Source: Mesorhizobium sp. CAU 1732 | GTDB taxonomy: Bacteria > Pseudomonadota > Alphaproteobacteria > Rhizobiales > Rhizobiaceae | Assembly: GCF_039888675.1 (NCBI RefSeq) | Contig: NZ_JBDQQR010000005.1 | Location: 1 to 64,000 of the forward strand | Direction: 5' to 3' | Length of the DNA stretch: 64,000 nucleotides | Shown here: piece by piece, positions 37,030 to 44,952 of the stretch | Numbering within the stretch: the first letter of the stretch is position 1 | Layout: each line of letters opens with the position of its first letter | Made by a program: the position numbers and the translations under genes | Notes under the pieces: generated by a model | Database searches by the model: none | What the model was told of the DNA's origin: nothing | Seen by the model: the letters and a program-made list of their open reading frames with translations, nothing else

Positions 37030-37803
37030 ATGATCGGAAAAATCGAGACACCGTCAAAAGGAAGCGTGCTCATCGCCGGCGTCGGTTCCGTTCAGGGACT
37101 CGGTGCAGCCATTGCGCGTCGTTTCGGTCGCGAAGGACATCCTATCGTTATCGCAGGCCGCAGCGCTGAAAAGCTGTTGGCAACGCGCGACGCTTTGCAG
37201 GCCGCGAACATCACGGTCGAAGCCGTTCTAGGCGATGTTTCGAAGCCGCACGACGTTCAGGGATTCGTCAAGGCCGCGCGATCGCTCGGTGCCCTTGTTG
37301 TTGCCGTTCATAACGCTGGCAGCAATCGGCCAACACCGTTTCTCGAAATGCCGGAAGAGGACTTCGAGATACACTGGCGAGAGCATGCGCTCGGAGGATA
37401 CAATCTGGCGCGTGCGGCGTTGCCTGCCTTGCTGGAACACGTGAACACAGGCTCGCCCATTGATGAGAACCGCAGCCTGTTCTTCACAGGTGCCAGTGGC
37501 AGCCTTCGCGGCAAGGCGAATTTTGCGGCGTTCAGCGCTGCCAAAGGCGCTCTGCGCAACCTCTCACAGTCCCTGGCGCGTGAATTCGGGCCTCAGGGCG
37601 TCCATGTAGCTCATGTCGTGATCGACGGCGGCATCGAGGGCGAGCGACTGCTCTCGAAGTTGACGACGCTCAAGGAAGCCAGAGGTCCAGACGGGCTTCT
37701 CGGTATCGATGCGATCGCCGACGCCTACTGGTTCCTGCATCATCAGCATCGCAGCGCCTGGTCGCAGGAACTGGATCTTCGTCCGTGGAGCGAGAATTAC
37801 TAA
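37030..37803 (+). CDS. SDR-like protein with Phe in place of catalytic Tyr
   Basis: 257 residues. Cofactor region LIAGVGSVQGLGAAIARRFG, HNAGSN, then TGASGSLRGKANFAAFSAAKGAL, where FSAAK replaces YxxxK. The same change and RGKxNFA context occur in the 25300 protein, so this is a conserved subgroup and not a random mutation. It follows the CurA-like reductase by 59 bases and is probably in the same operon. Confidence 0.88.
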   Translation: MIGKIETPSKGSVLIAGVGSVQGLGAAIARRFGREGHPIVIAGRSAEKLLATRDALQAANITVEAVLGDVSKPHDVQGFVKAARSLGALVVAVHNAGSNRPTPFLEMPEEDFEIHWREHALGGYNLARAALPALLEHVNTGSPIDENRSLFFTGASGSLRGKANFAAFSAAKGALRNLSQSLAREFGPQGVHVAHVVIDGGIEGERLLSKLTTLKEARGPDGLLGIDAIADAYWFLHHQHRSAWSQELDLRPWSENY

Positions 37804-37831
37804 CCGCAGGGACGGCCGAAGCAGAGTTCGA

Positions 37832-37852
37832 AGGATGCTCGAAAAGCATCCT
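37832..37852 (+). terminator. Hairpin after the SDR gene
   Basis: AGGATGCT / AGCATCCT with loop CGAAA, 28 bases after the SDR stop. No T-run follows, so termination strength is uncertain. Confidence 0.45.
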
Positions 37853-37994
37853 CGCGGCGTCAGGCGATACAGAATACTACCGGTGAGCGGAATTTGAGCA
37901 GCTCATTCCTCTGCATCCAAGCCGCAGGCCACCATCTTACAGGGCGTCTCGGCGAACGGGGCGAATTCTGCCGATCGCCGCTCTGGAGTAGATC

Positions 37995-39251
37995 ATGGCG
38001 AAGGATCGCAAACTACATCTTGGGGCGTTCATGCGGCCGGTGAGCCTTCACACCGGTGCCTGGCGTTATCCGGGAGCGTGGCCGGATGCGAACTTCAACT
38101 TCCCGCGTCTGCGGCAACTCGCGCAGAAGCTGGAAGCCGCAAAGTTCGACGCCTTCTTCATGGCCGATCATCTTGCCGTGCTAAACATGCCGGTGGAGGC
38201 GCTGAAGCGGAGCCACACGGTCACTTCGTTCGAGCCGTTCACGCTGCTGTCGGCCTTGGCCGGCGCCACCGAGCGGATCGGTCTGGTCGCGACCGCGTCG
38301 ACCACGTTCGACGAGCCCTACCACGTCGCCCGGCGTTTCGCCTCGCTCGACCATATCAGCGGCGGGCGCGCCGGCTGGAACATCGTCACGACCGCCAATC
38401 CCGATTCCGCGCTGAATTTCGGGCTCAGCGACCATGTCGATCACGCTGCGCGCTACCGGCGGGCACGCGAGTTCTATGATGTCGTCACCGGCCTGTGGGA
38501 TTCCTTCGCCGACGACGCCTTCGTGCGCGATGCTGAGCAGGGCATCTTCTTCGATCCGGAGTGCATGCATGTGCTCGATCACAAGGGCGAGCACCTGTCA
38601 GTTCGAGGTCCCTTGAACGTCGCTCGCCCGCCGCAGGGTTGGCCGGTGATCGTTCAGGCGGGCGCTTCGGAGCCGGGCCGCCAATTGGCGGCCGAAACAG
38701 CAGAAGTGGTGTTCGCCGCCACGCCAACGCTCGAAGCTGGCAAGGCTTTCTTCGCAGACGTCAAGGGCCGTGCCGAGCGGGCAGGGCGCTCGCGCGACAG
38801 CATCAAGATATTGCCTGGTGCGTTCGTGTTGGTAGCGGATACGGCGGAGGAGGCGCGCGAGCGGCGCGCGAAGCTCGACAGCCTCGTCCACTACGAAAGC
38901 GCCATCGCCTCGCTGTCGATCGCCATCGGGCACGAAGCCTCCGCCTTCGATCCCGACGGTCCGCTGCCCGACATCCCGGACACCCATGCCAGCAAGTCGA
39001 GCCGCGAACGTGTGATCGAACTGGCGCGAGCGGAAGATTTGACGGTCCGGCAAGCATGGCGTGACTTCTTAAAGCTAGGATCTGTCGTGATCTGCAAAAT
39101 AGATCTCCGTCACCCTGAACCGGCCGCCGATGCGCTTGCACTGGACGATGATGTCGATCGAGATCTTGAGCAGGTTGCGGATGTCGTCGCGCTTGAGATC
39201 CTGCCCGCCTTCGGATTCCTTGATCAGCAGCGTCAGCTGCTCGAAGGCTAG
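37995..39251 (+). pseudogene. FMN-dependent monooxygenase (NtaA/SnaA family), 3' truncated
   Basis: The start MAKDRKLHLGAFMRPVSLHTGAWRYP and the block FASLDHISGGRAGWNIVTT identify the NtaA/SnaA/DszA family. Homology runs to about LARAEDLTVRQ (near 39052). After that the frame continues antisense through the VirB11 gene to 39251 and no longer resembles the family. The expected last 80-90 residues, including the VGTPxxIADxIE-type segment seen in the 15333 paralogue, are missing. The gene appears cut where the type IV secretion cluster was joined. Probably inactive. Confidence 0.85.
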
Positions 39252-40073
39252 GCTCGGGGAATCCGCATGCACCGTGGTGATCGAGCCGGGATGCCCCGAA
39301 TTGATGTTGCGGATGTAGTAGAAGGCAGTGCCGTCCCGGAGCTCCTGCAGCAGGACACGATCGGGCCGCATGCGCAGGCAGGCTTCCAGCAGGTCCTTGG
39401 CGCCCAGCTTTGCGAGCCCCTGTCCTCCTTTGGAATAGAACAGCCGCACGTGATTGAGCTGCGGAATGATCAACTCGGGCGTGTCCTCGATGCTGATCAA
39501 CCGCTCGTCTTCCGGAATGTGTCGGATCAGGGCCTTTGACAGCGTGGTCTTCCCCGAGCCCGTCGCACCGGAGATGATGATGTTCTTGCGCGCCATAACC
39601 GCAGCTTCGAGGAATGTCCGGTATTGCCCGCCGCGATATGCTTCGAGGAGCGGATCGTTCGTCGGCGCATTGTAAGCGCTCGGCACAGCATTCTCGAACA
39701 AGCCGCCTGCTTCCATGTTCGCCATGGAGAGAGATACCGAGGACGGCTTGCGAATGGTGATCGACACCGTATCGCGCCTCGTCGCCGGTGGGATCACGAT
39801 CTGGATGCGTTCTTCGTCCGGAAGGGTCGCCGAGAGCAACGGGCGGGTCTCGTCGATCCCCTGATTGGAAAAGCTGGCGACGGCCCGCGCCAGTCGCATC
39901 AGCTTGTCGAACGACAGATCCGGCAGCTCGTGCCGCTCCCAGCCGGTTCTTCCTTCCGTGAGCACCTCTCCCGGCCGATTGATGACCACCTCATAGAGGC
40001 GCTCGTCCTTGAGGAATGGTTCGAGCGGCAGGAGCAGTTGGCGGACGACGCCGGCATCGGAGTTTTCCGCCAT
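39075..40073 (-). CDS. virB11: VirB11 secretion ATPase
   Basis: 332 residues. Walker A ISGATGSGKTTLSKAL and the following blocks RLISIEDTPELI, LRMRPDRVLLQELRDGTAFYYI and NSGHPGSITTVHADS are those of the hexameric VirB11 traffic ATPase, which sits at the inner-membrane base of the type IV channel. It is the last gene of the virB cluster. Its 3' end lies against the truncated monooxygenase, so a few C-terminal residues may have been altered at the junction. Confidence 0.95.
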   Translation of the reverse strand: MAENSDAGVVRQLLLPLEPFLKDERLYEVVINRPGEVLTEGRTGWERHELPDLSFDKLMRLARAVASFSNQGIDETRPLLSATLPDEERIQIVIPPATRRDTVSITIRKPSSVSLSMANMEAGGLFENAVPSAYNAPTNDPLLEAYRGGQYRTFLEAAVMARKNIIISGATGSGKTTLSKALIRHIPEDERLISIEDTPELIIPQLNHVRLFYSKGGQGLAKLGAKDLLEACLRMRPDRVLLQELRDGTAFYYIRNINSGHPGSITTVHADSPSLAFEQLTLLIKESEGGQDLKRDDIRNLLKISIDIIVQCKRIGGRFRVTEIYFADHDRS

Positions 40074-40080
40074 CCCTGCC

Positions 40081-41256
40081 CTACTTCGTTACCAGATCCG
40101 AACGCGGATAGAAGTCGCCCATTACCGCCCGGTCGTAGATCGTATTGCGTGGCTCGGTGACGCGCAGGCCATAGATGCTGGAGAAATCGAGATCTCGTGC
40201 GACGAATATCGACACCAGAGACCCCTGATGCTTCATCAGCGTCGGCGGAATATTGATCGACTGCTCGACCGCGATGGCCGTGGCATCCTTGCCCGCGCTT
40301 GTCGTACCCTGTGCCTGGACATCGCTCTGCTGCAGTTCCTGACCCGCCCAGGTCGCGACATCGCCGACAACGGACAGCAGCAGCGCGCTGCCAAAGCGCT
40401 CCCACCAATGTGTATCGACATAGCCGTCGAACCCGGCCCTCCCGATCGCGTCGGTCGCGGGAGAGGCGAGCGTGATGATGACGCCGGTCGGGGTCTTGGC
40501 CCGGTTCCACAGCACGAACAGCCGGCTCTGGCCACGTCGCAAGCCGCCGCGATATTCGCCGACGACCTGGGTGCCTTTCTCCATCAGCACCACCCGGCCA
40601 TTATCGGAAAGGACGTCGCGGGTGATGACGCAGCTCGTGAAGCCGGGCTGGTCCGAAGACAAGGCGGTTTCCAATGCGCAGGGGATCGACGTGCCCATGG
40701 CGACGATGAAGTTGCGATTGCCGAGATGGCCAGCCTTGGAGCCCTCCAGTACGGTTGGCGTCAGCATGCGATTGAAGCGCTGATCCTCTTTCTCGCCCTG
40801 TTGACCGCCGCCCAGAAGACCATCGACCGGAAGGAAGCTGGAGTCGGTGGTGGCCGCCGCGCCGGCGGTTGTTCGATTGCCGGTTCCTGTTTGTCCGCCA
40901 CCGAAGGCCATGACCGGGGCGCGCCGTGCCGCCTCGAGAAGTTCGTCGACAGGCGGCGTCTCCGGCGTGGCCAATGACGGCATCGGCAGAGTGACTGCCG
41001 GCATGGGAAGCACGACGGGTTCCGGCTCGGCGCGTGCAGGCTCGAATTCCGTGGTTTGTCGGATGACGCCTGTGCCCGGTTGATCAGCCTCCTCCCTGGG
41101 CGCCTGTCGCATCGACCACATGGCGAAGCCCATGAAGGCTACGACCGCCAAGACGACCGCCCCCCGCTTCATGAGCGGGTTCTTGTCTGCCTTGCGGGCC
41201 GTCGTCGTCTGCGCCCGTTCGCCCGGGATCGTCGTCTCTGTCGTTGTGTCGGACAT
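40081..41256 (-). CDS. virB10: VirB10 core complex protein
   Basis: 391 residues. An N-terminal cytoplasmic part, one membrane helix (GAVVLAVVAFMGFAMWSM), a Pro-rich linker and the C-terminal beta-barrel domain (GTSIPCALETALSSDQPGFTSC, RLFVLWNRAKTPTGVIITLASPATDAIGRAGFDG). VirB10 spans both membranes and links ATPase activity to outer-membrane pore opening. It is separated from VirB11 by 7 bases and from VirB9 by 11. Confidence 0.95.
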   Translation of the reverse strand: MSDTTTETTIPGERAQTTTARKADKNPLMKRGAVVLAVVAFMGFAMWSMRQAPREEADQPGTGVIRQTTEFEPARAEPEPVVLPMPAVTLPMPSLATPETPPVDELLEAARRAPVMAFGGGQTGTGNRTTAGAAATTDSSFLPVDGLLGGGQQGEKEDQRFNRMLTPTVLEGSKAGHLGNRNFIVAMGTSIPCALETALSSDQPGFTSCVITRDVLSDNGRVVLMEKGTQVVGEYRGGLRRGQSRLFVLWNRAKTPTGVIITLASPATDAIGRAGFDGYVDTHWWERFGSALLLSVVGDVATWAGQELQQSDVQAQGTTSAGKDATAIAVEQSINIPPTLMKHQGSLVSIFVARDLDFSSIYGLRVTEPRNTIYDRAVMGDFYPRSDLVTK

Positions 41257-41267
41257 CGTCTCCCCCC

Positions 41268-42125
41268 TTACTGGCCAGCCGCCGGCACCTTGACCACGCG
41301 TTCGACCGAGGGCGAGGTGGTGTTGGTGCCGGCATCGACGCCGGCCGGCGAATAGGCTTCGTTGAAGATGCAGAGCGTGTCGGAGCCGCGGCGCAGGATG
41401 AACTTGCGGCTGATCGCATGGACGAGAACGAGATCGCCCTGCACCGTCTTGGGGACCAAGCTTTCGGTACCATCCGAGTTCTCGATGTAGATGGCCGGCA
41501 TTTCCTGGTTGCCGGAGAAGGCGAAGGTCGTGACCTTGCCATTATCATAGACCGCCTGCGGCTCGATCGCCGCCGACCCTTGCGCGGAATAACGCCAGTT
41601 TCGCGGACCGTATTGCTCGTGGATTCCCAGCACCTGATCGGCATAGCCGGCCTCGGCCGCCCGCTTCCGCGCCTCCTCTTCAAGCCGCCGCCGCTCGGCT
41701 TCATCGGCGGGATAGCGATATTTCACGTAGAAATAGGTATTCTGGCCGGCATCCACCGACCCGTCACGGACAACGAGCTCCATCTGATAGCTGCGCTTGG
41801 ACCCGTCGCGCCGCGTGGTGACGACGGAGATGTTCGTTGCCGGCTGGTTCTCGCGGGGCTTGAGGAACAGGATGTGGCCGGCCGGCGCAACTTCCCAGGC
41901 GACGGTGTTGCCGAGGGCGACATGGGCGATTTCTTCATCCGGCGCAAATTCGACCTGCACCGACGAGCGGATCGTGCCGACGATACGGGTGATGTTGTAG
42001 GGCTGGTAGTTGACGAAGCGGACGCGATTGTCCTGCTGTGCGCTTGCCGGAATTTCCAGCGTATGCGCGGGCAATGGCATCAGGATCGCAGCCACGGCGG
42101 CTGCCAGGATGGTCAGTTTCTTCAA
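41268..42125 (-). CDS. virB9: VirB9 outer-membrane core protein
   Basis: 285 residues with a signal peptide (MKKLTILAAAVAAILMPLPAHT). Typical VirB9 features: DNRVRFVNYQPYNITRIVG near the N-terminus, GHILFLKPRENQPATNISVVTT, and a C-terminal domain with DGTESLVPKTVQGDLVLVH. It forms the periplasmic/outer-membrane ring with VirB7 and VirB10. Its start is adjacent to the VirB8 stop. Confidence 0.95.
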   Translation of the reverse strand: MKKLTILAAAVAAILMPLPAHTLEIPASAQQDNRVRFVNYQPYNITRIVGTIRSSVQVEFAPDEEIAHVALGNTVAWEVAPAGHILFLKPRENQPATNISVVTTRRDGSKRSYQMELVVRDGSVDAGQNTYFYVKYRYPADEAERRRLEEEARKRAAEAGYADQVLGIHEQYGPRNWRYSAQGSAAIEPQAVYDNGKVTTFAFSGNQEMPAIYIENSDGTESLVPKTVQGDLVLVHAISRKFILRRGSDTLCIFNEAYSPAGVDAGTNTTSPSVERVVKVPAAGQ

Positions 42126-42794
42126 TCAGAAAGCCTCCGGATCGGCCCGGTACTCGCTCACGACGAACCCAAGCGGGTTCACCAGCCGGTCGCTCGAGGA
42201 AATCGGGGCATTGGCGTAGGAATAGGTGATCGTCGCCACCCAATGGGTGGTGCGCACGTCGCCGCCGCGCGTGATGGTACGCGTGTAGCGAACCGACACG
42301 GCATTGGCGTTGATCAGCGAGATCGACTTAATGGCGATCTTCGATGTCGACGATCGACCATAGATGTTCTGCGGTGATTCCGGATTGCTGCCGCGATAGG
42401 CGGCGGCAAAACGCTGCTGCTCGGCGGCATTGGACATCAATGAGGCAGTGCGAAAATTCTCCTCGGCCTCCGACCACACATAGCCTTCGCGGGCACGGAC
42501 ATAGTGTGCCGCGAAATACTTGGTGACTTCCTCGTCATAGCTACCGGCTGTCGAGGAAAGGGCCGAGACGACGTCGACAATGCCAGTCGAATTATCGACG
42601 CGGATGACGAAAGGCTCGACGGTCTTGAGCGGCGTCAGCGCCACGACGGCGGCGATCGATATGCAGGCCAACACGCTGGCGACTGCGGCGACGAACCAGG
42701 CGAGTCGCCTCGAACGCTCGGCCGAAACCATCCGGTCCTGGTCGAAACGGCGCGCCTTGTCGAAATAATCCTTGAGACTGTCGTTGGTCACCAT
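42126..42794 (-). CDS. virB8: VirB8 inner-membrane assembly protein
   Basis: 222 residues: a short cytoplasmic start (LKDYFDKARRFDQDRM), one membrane helix (LAWFVAAVASVLACISIAAVVAL) and a periplasmic NTF2-like domain (VTKYFAAHYVRAREGYVW, VRYTRTITRGGDVRTTHWVATITY). VirB8 nucleates assembly of the channel. It is directly adjacent to virB9 and 4 bases from the VirB7-like gene. Confidence 0.95.
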   Translation of the reverse strand: MVTNDSLKDYFDKARRFDQDRMVSAERSRRLAWFVAAVASVLACISIAAVVALTPLKTVEPFVIRVDNSTGIVDVVSALSSTAGSYDEEVTKYFAAHYVRAREGYVWSEAEENFRTASLMSNAAEQQRFAAAYRGSNPESPQNIYGRSSTSKIAIKSISLINANAVSVRYTRTITRGGDVRTTHWVATITYSYANAPISSSDRLVNPLGFVVSEYRADPEAF

Positions 42795-42798
42795 GCCC

Positions 42799-43092
42799 CT
42801 ACCCTACCTGGCAGCCGCGGTGCGATCCGGCCTCATCGAACTGGGCAAAGGCGGTCTGAACCGGGGCTTGCTCTTCCCGCTCCGATGCAAGCGCCGCCTC
42901 GCCTTTTTCAACGGCATCGAGCGCGGAATGCTGGTTGGCTGCGGGCTGCTTCGTCCCCTCCCATTCCCACATGGAGCGATTGAGCGGGCGCTTGGCGTAG
43001 CCGTCGCATTTGGGAAGCGGATAGCTCAGCGTCGCGCAGCCGGAAAGAACGGCCAGCATGCCCACCAATGTCAGAACTCGAACTACAGGCAC
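42799..43092 (-). CDS. virB7: VirB7-position lipoprotein
   Basis: 97 residues from GTG 43092 with GGAG 7 bases upstream. The N-terminus is a lipoprotein signal with lipobox LSGC (MPVVRVLTLVGMLAVLSGC). It lies between virB6 and virB8, the usual place of VirB7, which stabilises VirB9 in the outer membrane. It is longer than classical VirB7 (about 50 residues) and the mature part has no recognisable motif, so assignment rests on position and lipobox. Confidence 0.7.
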   Translation of the reverse strand: MPVVRVLTLVGMLAVLSGCATLSYPLPKCDGYAKRPLNRSMWEWEGTKQPAANQHSALDAVEKGEAALASEREEQAPVQTAFAQFDEAGSHRGCQVG

Positions 43093-43095
43093 GCC

Positions 43096-44016
43096 TTATC
43101 TCCCCTTGTTTTCGCTGGGCTCGCGGCCCCTGCCCGTCAGCTTGCGCCAGCCCCAGCCAATGCTGCGCGTGACCGTGCTCTGATGCGCGTCACGGCCGGC
43201 GGCAAAACCGTAGGTCAAAGACGCACCGCCGGAAGCGAGCGCCGAGGCGATGCTGGGCAACTGATAAAAGACATAGAGCGAGGCGAGGCCGATGGCGCCA
43301 ACGGCGATCGGCCGCATCAGCACGTCGCTATAGGCCTCGACCGTGGTGAACATGGTGGCAAAGCTCGTGACCAGCAGCGAGCCGACCGCCACGACCAGCA
43401 CTTGCAGGATCACGAAATTCGCAAGCTGCCCGATCCACGCCTCGGTGAAGCGGCGGGTCGACTGGAACATTGCGAGCGCGATGAAGAGCGGGCCGATGGC
43501 TAGCACGATCGCGAGCGCCACGCGGGCATAGAGCGAGACAACATAGCCGATCGAGGCGACGATGAAGGTGACGAAGACCACGACCAGGCCGGCGAAGCTG
43601 GTCAGCGGATCGACCGGCCAGGCCGACTGCGCCCAGATGTCGTTTGCCGACTTCTGGCCCTTGTCGAGGAGCGAGTCGAAGGTCGAGGCGCTCGGTGCGC
43701 CACCGGTATTGAGCGCCTCGGACACTTCACGCGGAAGCGTCTCGAAGAAAACATCGGTCACATAGCTCTGATATTCGCCGGCATTCCTCACCAGCATCAG
43801 AATGATGGCGAGCTTCATCGCGCGGAACGCAAAATCCATGATCGGTTCCTGCACGGAGCCGCGCAGGATGAGGAAGCCGTAGAGAATGACATAAAGCGTC
43901 AGCGCCACCGTCAATGGCCCCGTCACCCAGGCGCTGATGCCGCTCGTGCCGGAACTGATGAAGTTCTGGAGCGGCGTCGTGAACTGGCTGTCGAGAAAAT
44001 CGAAGACGGTGTACAT
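43096..44016 (-). CDS. virB6: VirB6/TrbL-type polytopic membrane protein
   Basis: 306 residues from ATG 44016 (GGGGG upstream); the frame extends to a TTG at 44031. Several membrane helices (VALTLYVILYGFLIL, FAGLVVVFVTFIVASIGYVVSLY, LAIVLAIGPLFIALAMF, FVILQVLVVAVGSLLV) surround a periplasmic loop. VirB6 forms part of the inner-membrane channel. The end has a charged tail. Confidence 0.93.
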   Translation of the reverse strand: MYTVFDFLDSQFTTPLQNFISSGTSGISAWVTGPLTVALTLYVILYGFLILRGSVQEPIMDFAFRAMKLAIILMLVRNAGEYQSYVTDVFFETLPREVSEALNTGGAPSASTFDSLLDKGQKSANDIWAQSAWPVDPLTSFAGLVVVFVTFIVASIGYVVSLYARVALAIVLAIGPLFIALAMFQSTRRFTEAWIGQLANFVILQVLVVAVGSLLVTSFATMFTTVEAYSDVLMRPIAVGAIGLASLYVFYQLPSIASALASGGASLTYGFAAGRDAHQSTVTRSIGWGWRKLTGRGREPSENKGR

Positions 44017-44020
44017 GGCG

Positions 44021-44257
44021 CTATCCCCCAAGCGCCCTGTTCATGCGCTCGAGCCGTGCCTTGCCCTCGGCTTCCTCGGCGTTGCGGCAATTGGCGGTCT
44101 CATCCAGCGTGCCCGGGTTGTCGCGGCATTTCTCGAGATGCTCGGCGCGCAAGCTGTCGTCGGCAAGAAATTCGCTCACCGTGATAACGGTCTCACGCGG
44201 CGGCTCAGAGCAGGCCGCAAGCATTGCCATGAGAAGTAGCGCCGCCGGCTGCCTCAT
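44021..44257 (-). CDS. eexN: EexN-like entry exclusion lipoprotein
   Basis: 78 residues from ATG 44257, overlapping the virB5 stop (ATGA). Lipobox LAAC after MRQPAALLLMAM, then VSEFLADDSLRAEHLEKCRDNPGTLDETANCRNAEEAEGKAR. This matches the EexN pattern of a small lipoprotein with two cysteines in xxCxxNPG...xNCxNA. Such proteins block redundant conjugation into a cell that already holds the plasmid. Its place between virB5 and virB6 supports a conjugative role for this secretion system. Confidence 0.85.
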   Translation of the reverse strand: MRQPAALLLMAMLAACSEPPRETVITVSEFLADDSLRAEHLEKCRDNPGTLDETANCRNAEEAEGKARLERMNRALGG

Positions 44258-44952
44258 TGGCCGAGCGCCGTGTTCATGGTGTCGATGCGCTTGCGCCAAT
44301 CCTCAGCCTTGCGCTGCTCCTCGACCTGGGCCTGCGCTGCCTGCACCATCTGCAGGCCCTGCATGCGCAGAAGATCGGTTTGCAGGAAGGCGCTCTCGGC
44401 TTGAAGCCGCGCCTGCAGATCGGCTACGTCCTTGGCGTCGCTTGCGGAGCTGATCTGTTGGCGCAACTGGTCGATGCCATCGATGCGCTTGGTCGCTGCG
44501 TCATAGATCTGCTGGCCAAGCGACATCTGGCCGGCATTGCGGTTCTGGATACGGGCCAGTTCCTGTGCATAGAAATCGTTGGCTGAGGTCTGATAGGTCG
44601 AATTGCTTTCGAGGAACCGCGAGGCTGAATCCCCGAACACACCCGAGCCATTGCCGCTCAGCAAACTCTCGATCGCGGCAAAGTCCTGTGGCAGCGCCTT
44701 GCGGATCTCCGGCTGGTTCAGTAGCGAGGCCACGTCCGCCATGTTCGTTAGCTTGTTCAGCGAGCCATAGAGCTGCTCGGCCTGCGCAATCTGCTGATTG
44801 AGCGCGTCGAACTGCTCTTTCATCGCCTCGAGCTGGCTCGCCCAGCGCAGGATAGCCGTCTTGTCGATGACCGGAATGCCCTGAGCGAGCGACATGGTCG
44901 TCGACAGGGCAAGAGCGGCAGCGGCCGCCAGGATCGCTTTGCGTGTGCGCAT
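44254..44952 (-). CDS. virB5: VirB5 minor pilus protein
   Basis: 232 residues with a signal peptide (MRTRKAILAAAAALALSTTMSLAQG) and long helical, Gln-rich segments (QLEAMKEQFDALNQQIAQAEQLYGSLNKLTN; LRQQISSASDAKDVADLQARLQAE). VirB5 proteins sit at the pilus tip and help contact the recipient. The start overlaps the end of virB4 and the stop overlaps eexN, so the genes are coupled. Confidence 0.93.
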   Translation of the reverse strand: MRTRKAILAAAAALALSTTMSLAQGIPVIDKTAILRWASQLEAMKEQFDALNQQIAQAEQLYGSLNKLTNMADVASLLNQPEIRKALPQDFAAIESLLSGNGSGVFGDSASRFLESNSTYQTSANDFYAQELARIQNRNAGQMSLGQQIYDAATKRIDGIDQLRQQISSASDAKDVADLQARLQAESAFLQTDLLRMQGLQMVQAAQAQVEEQRKAEDWRKRIDTMNTALGQ

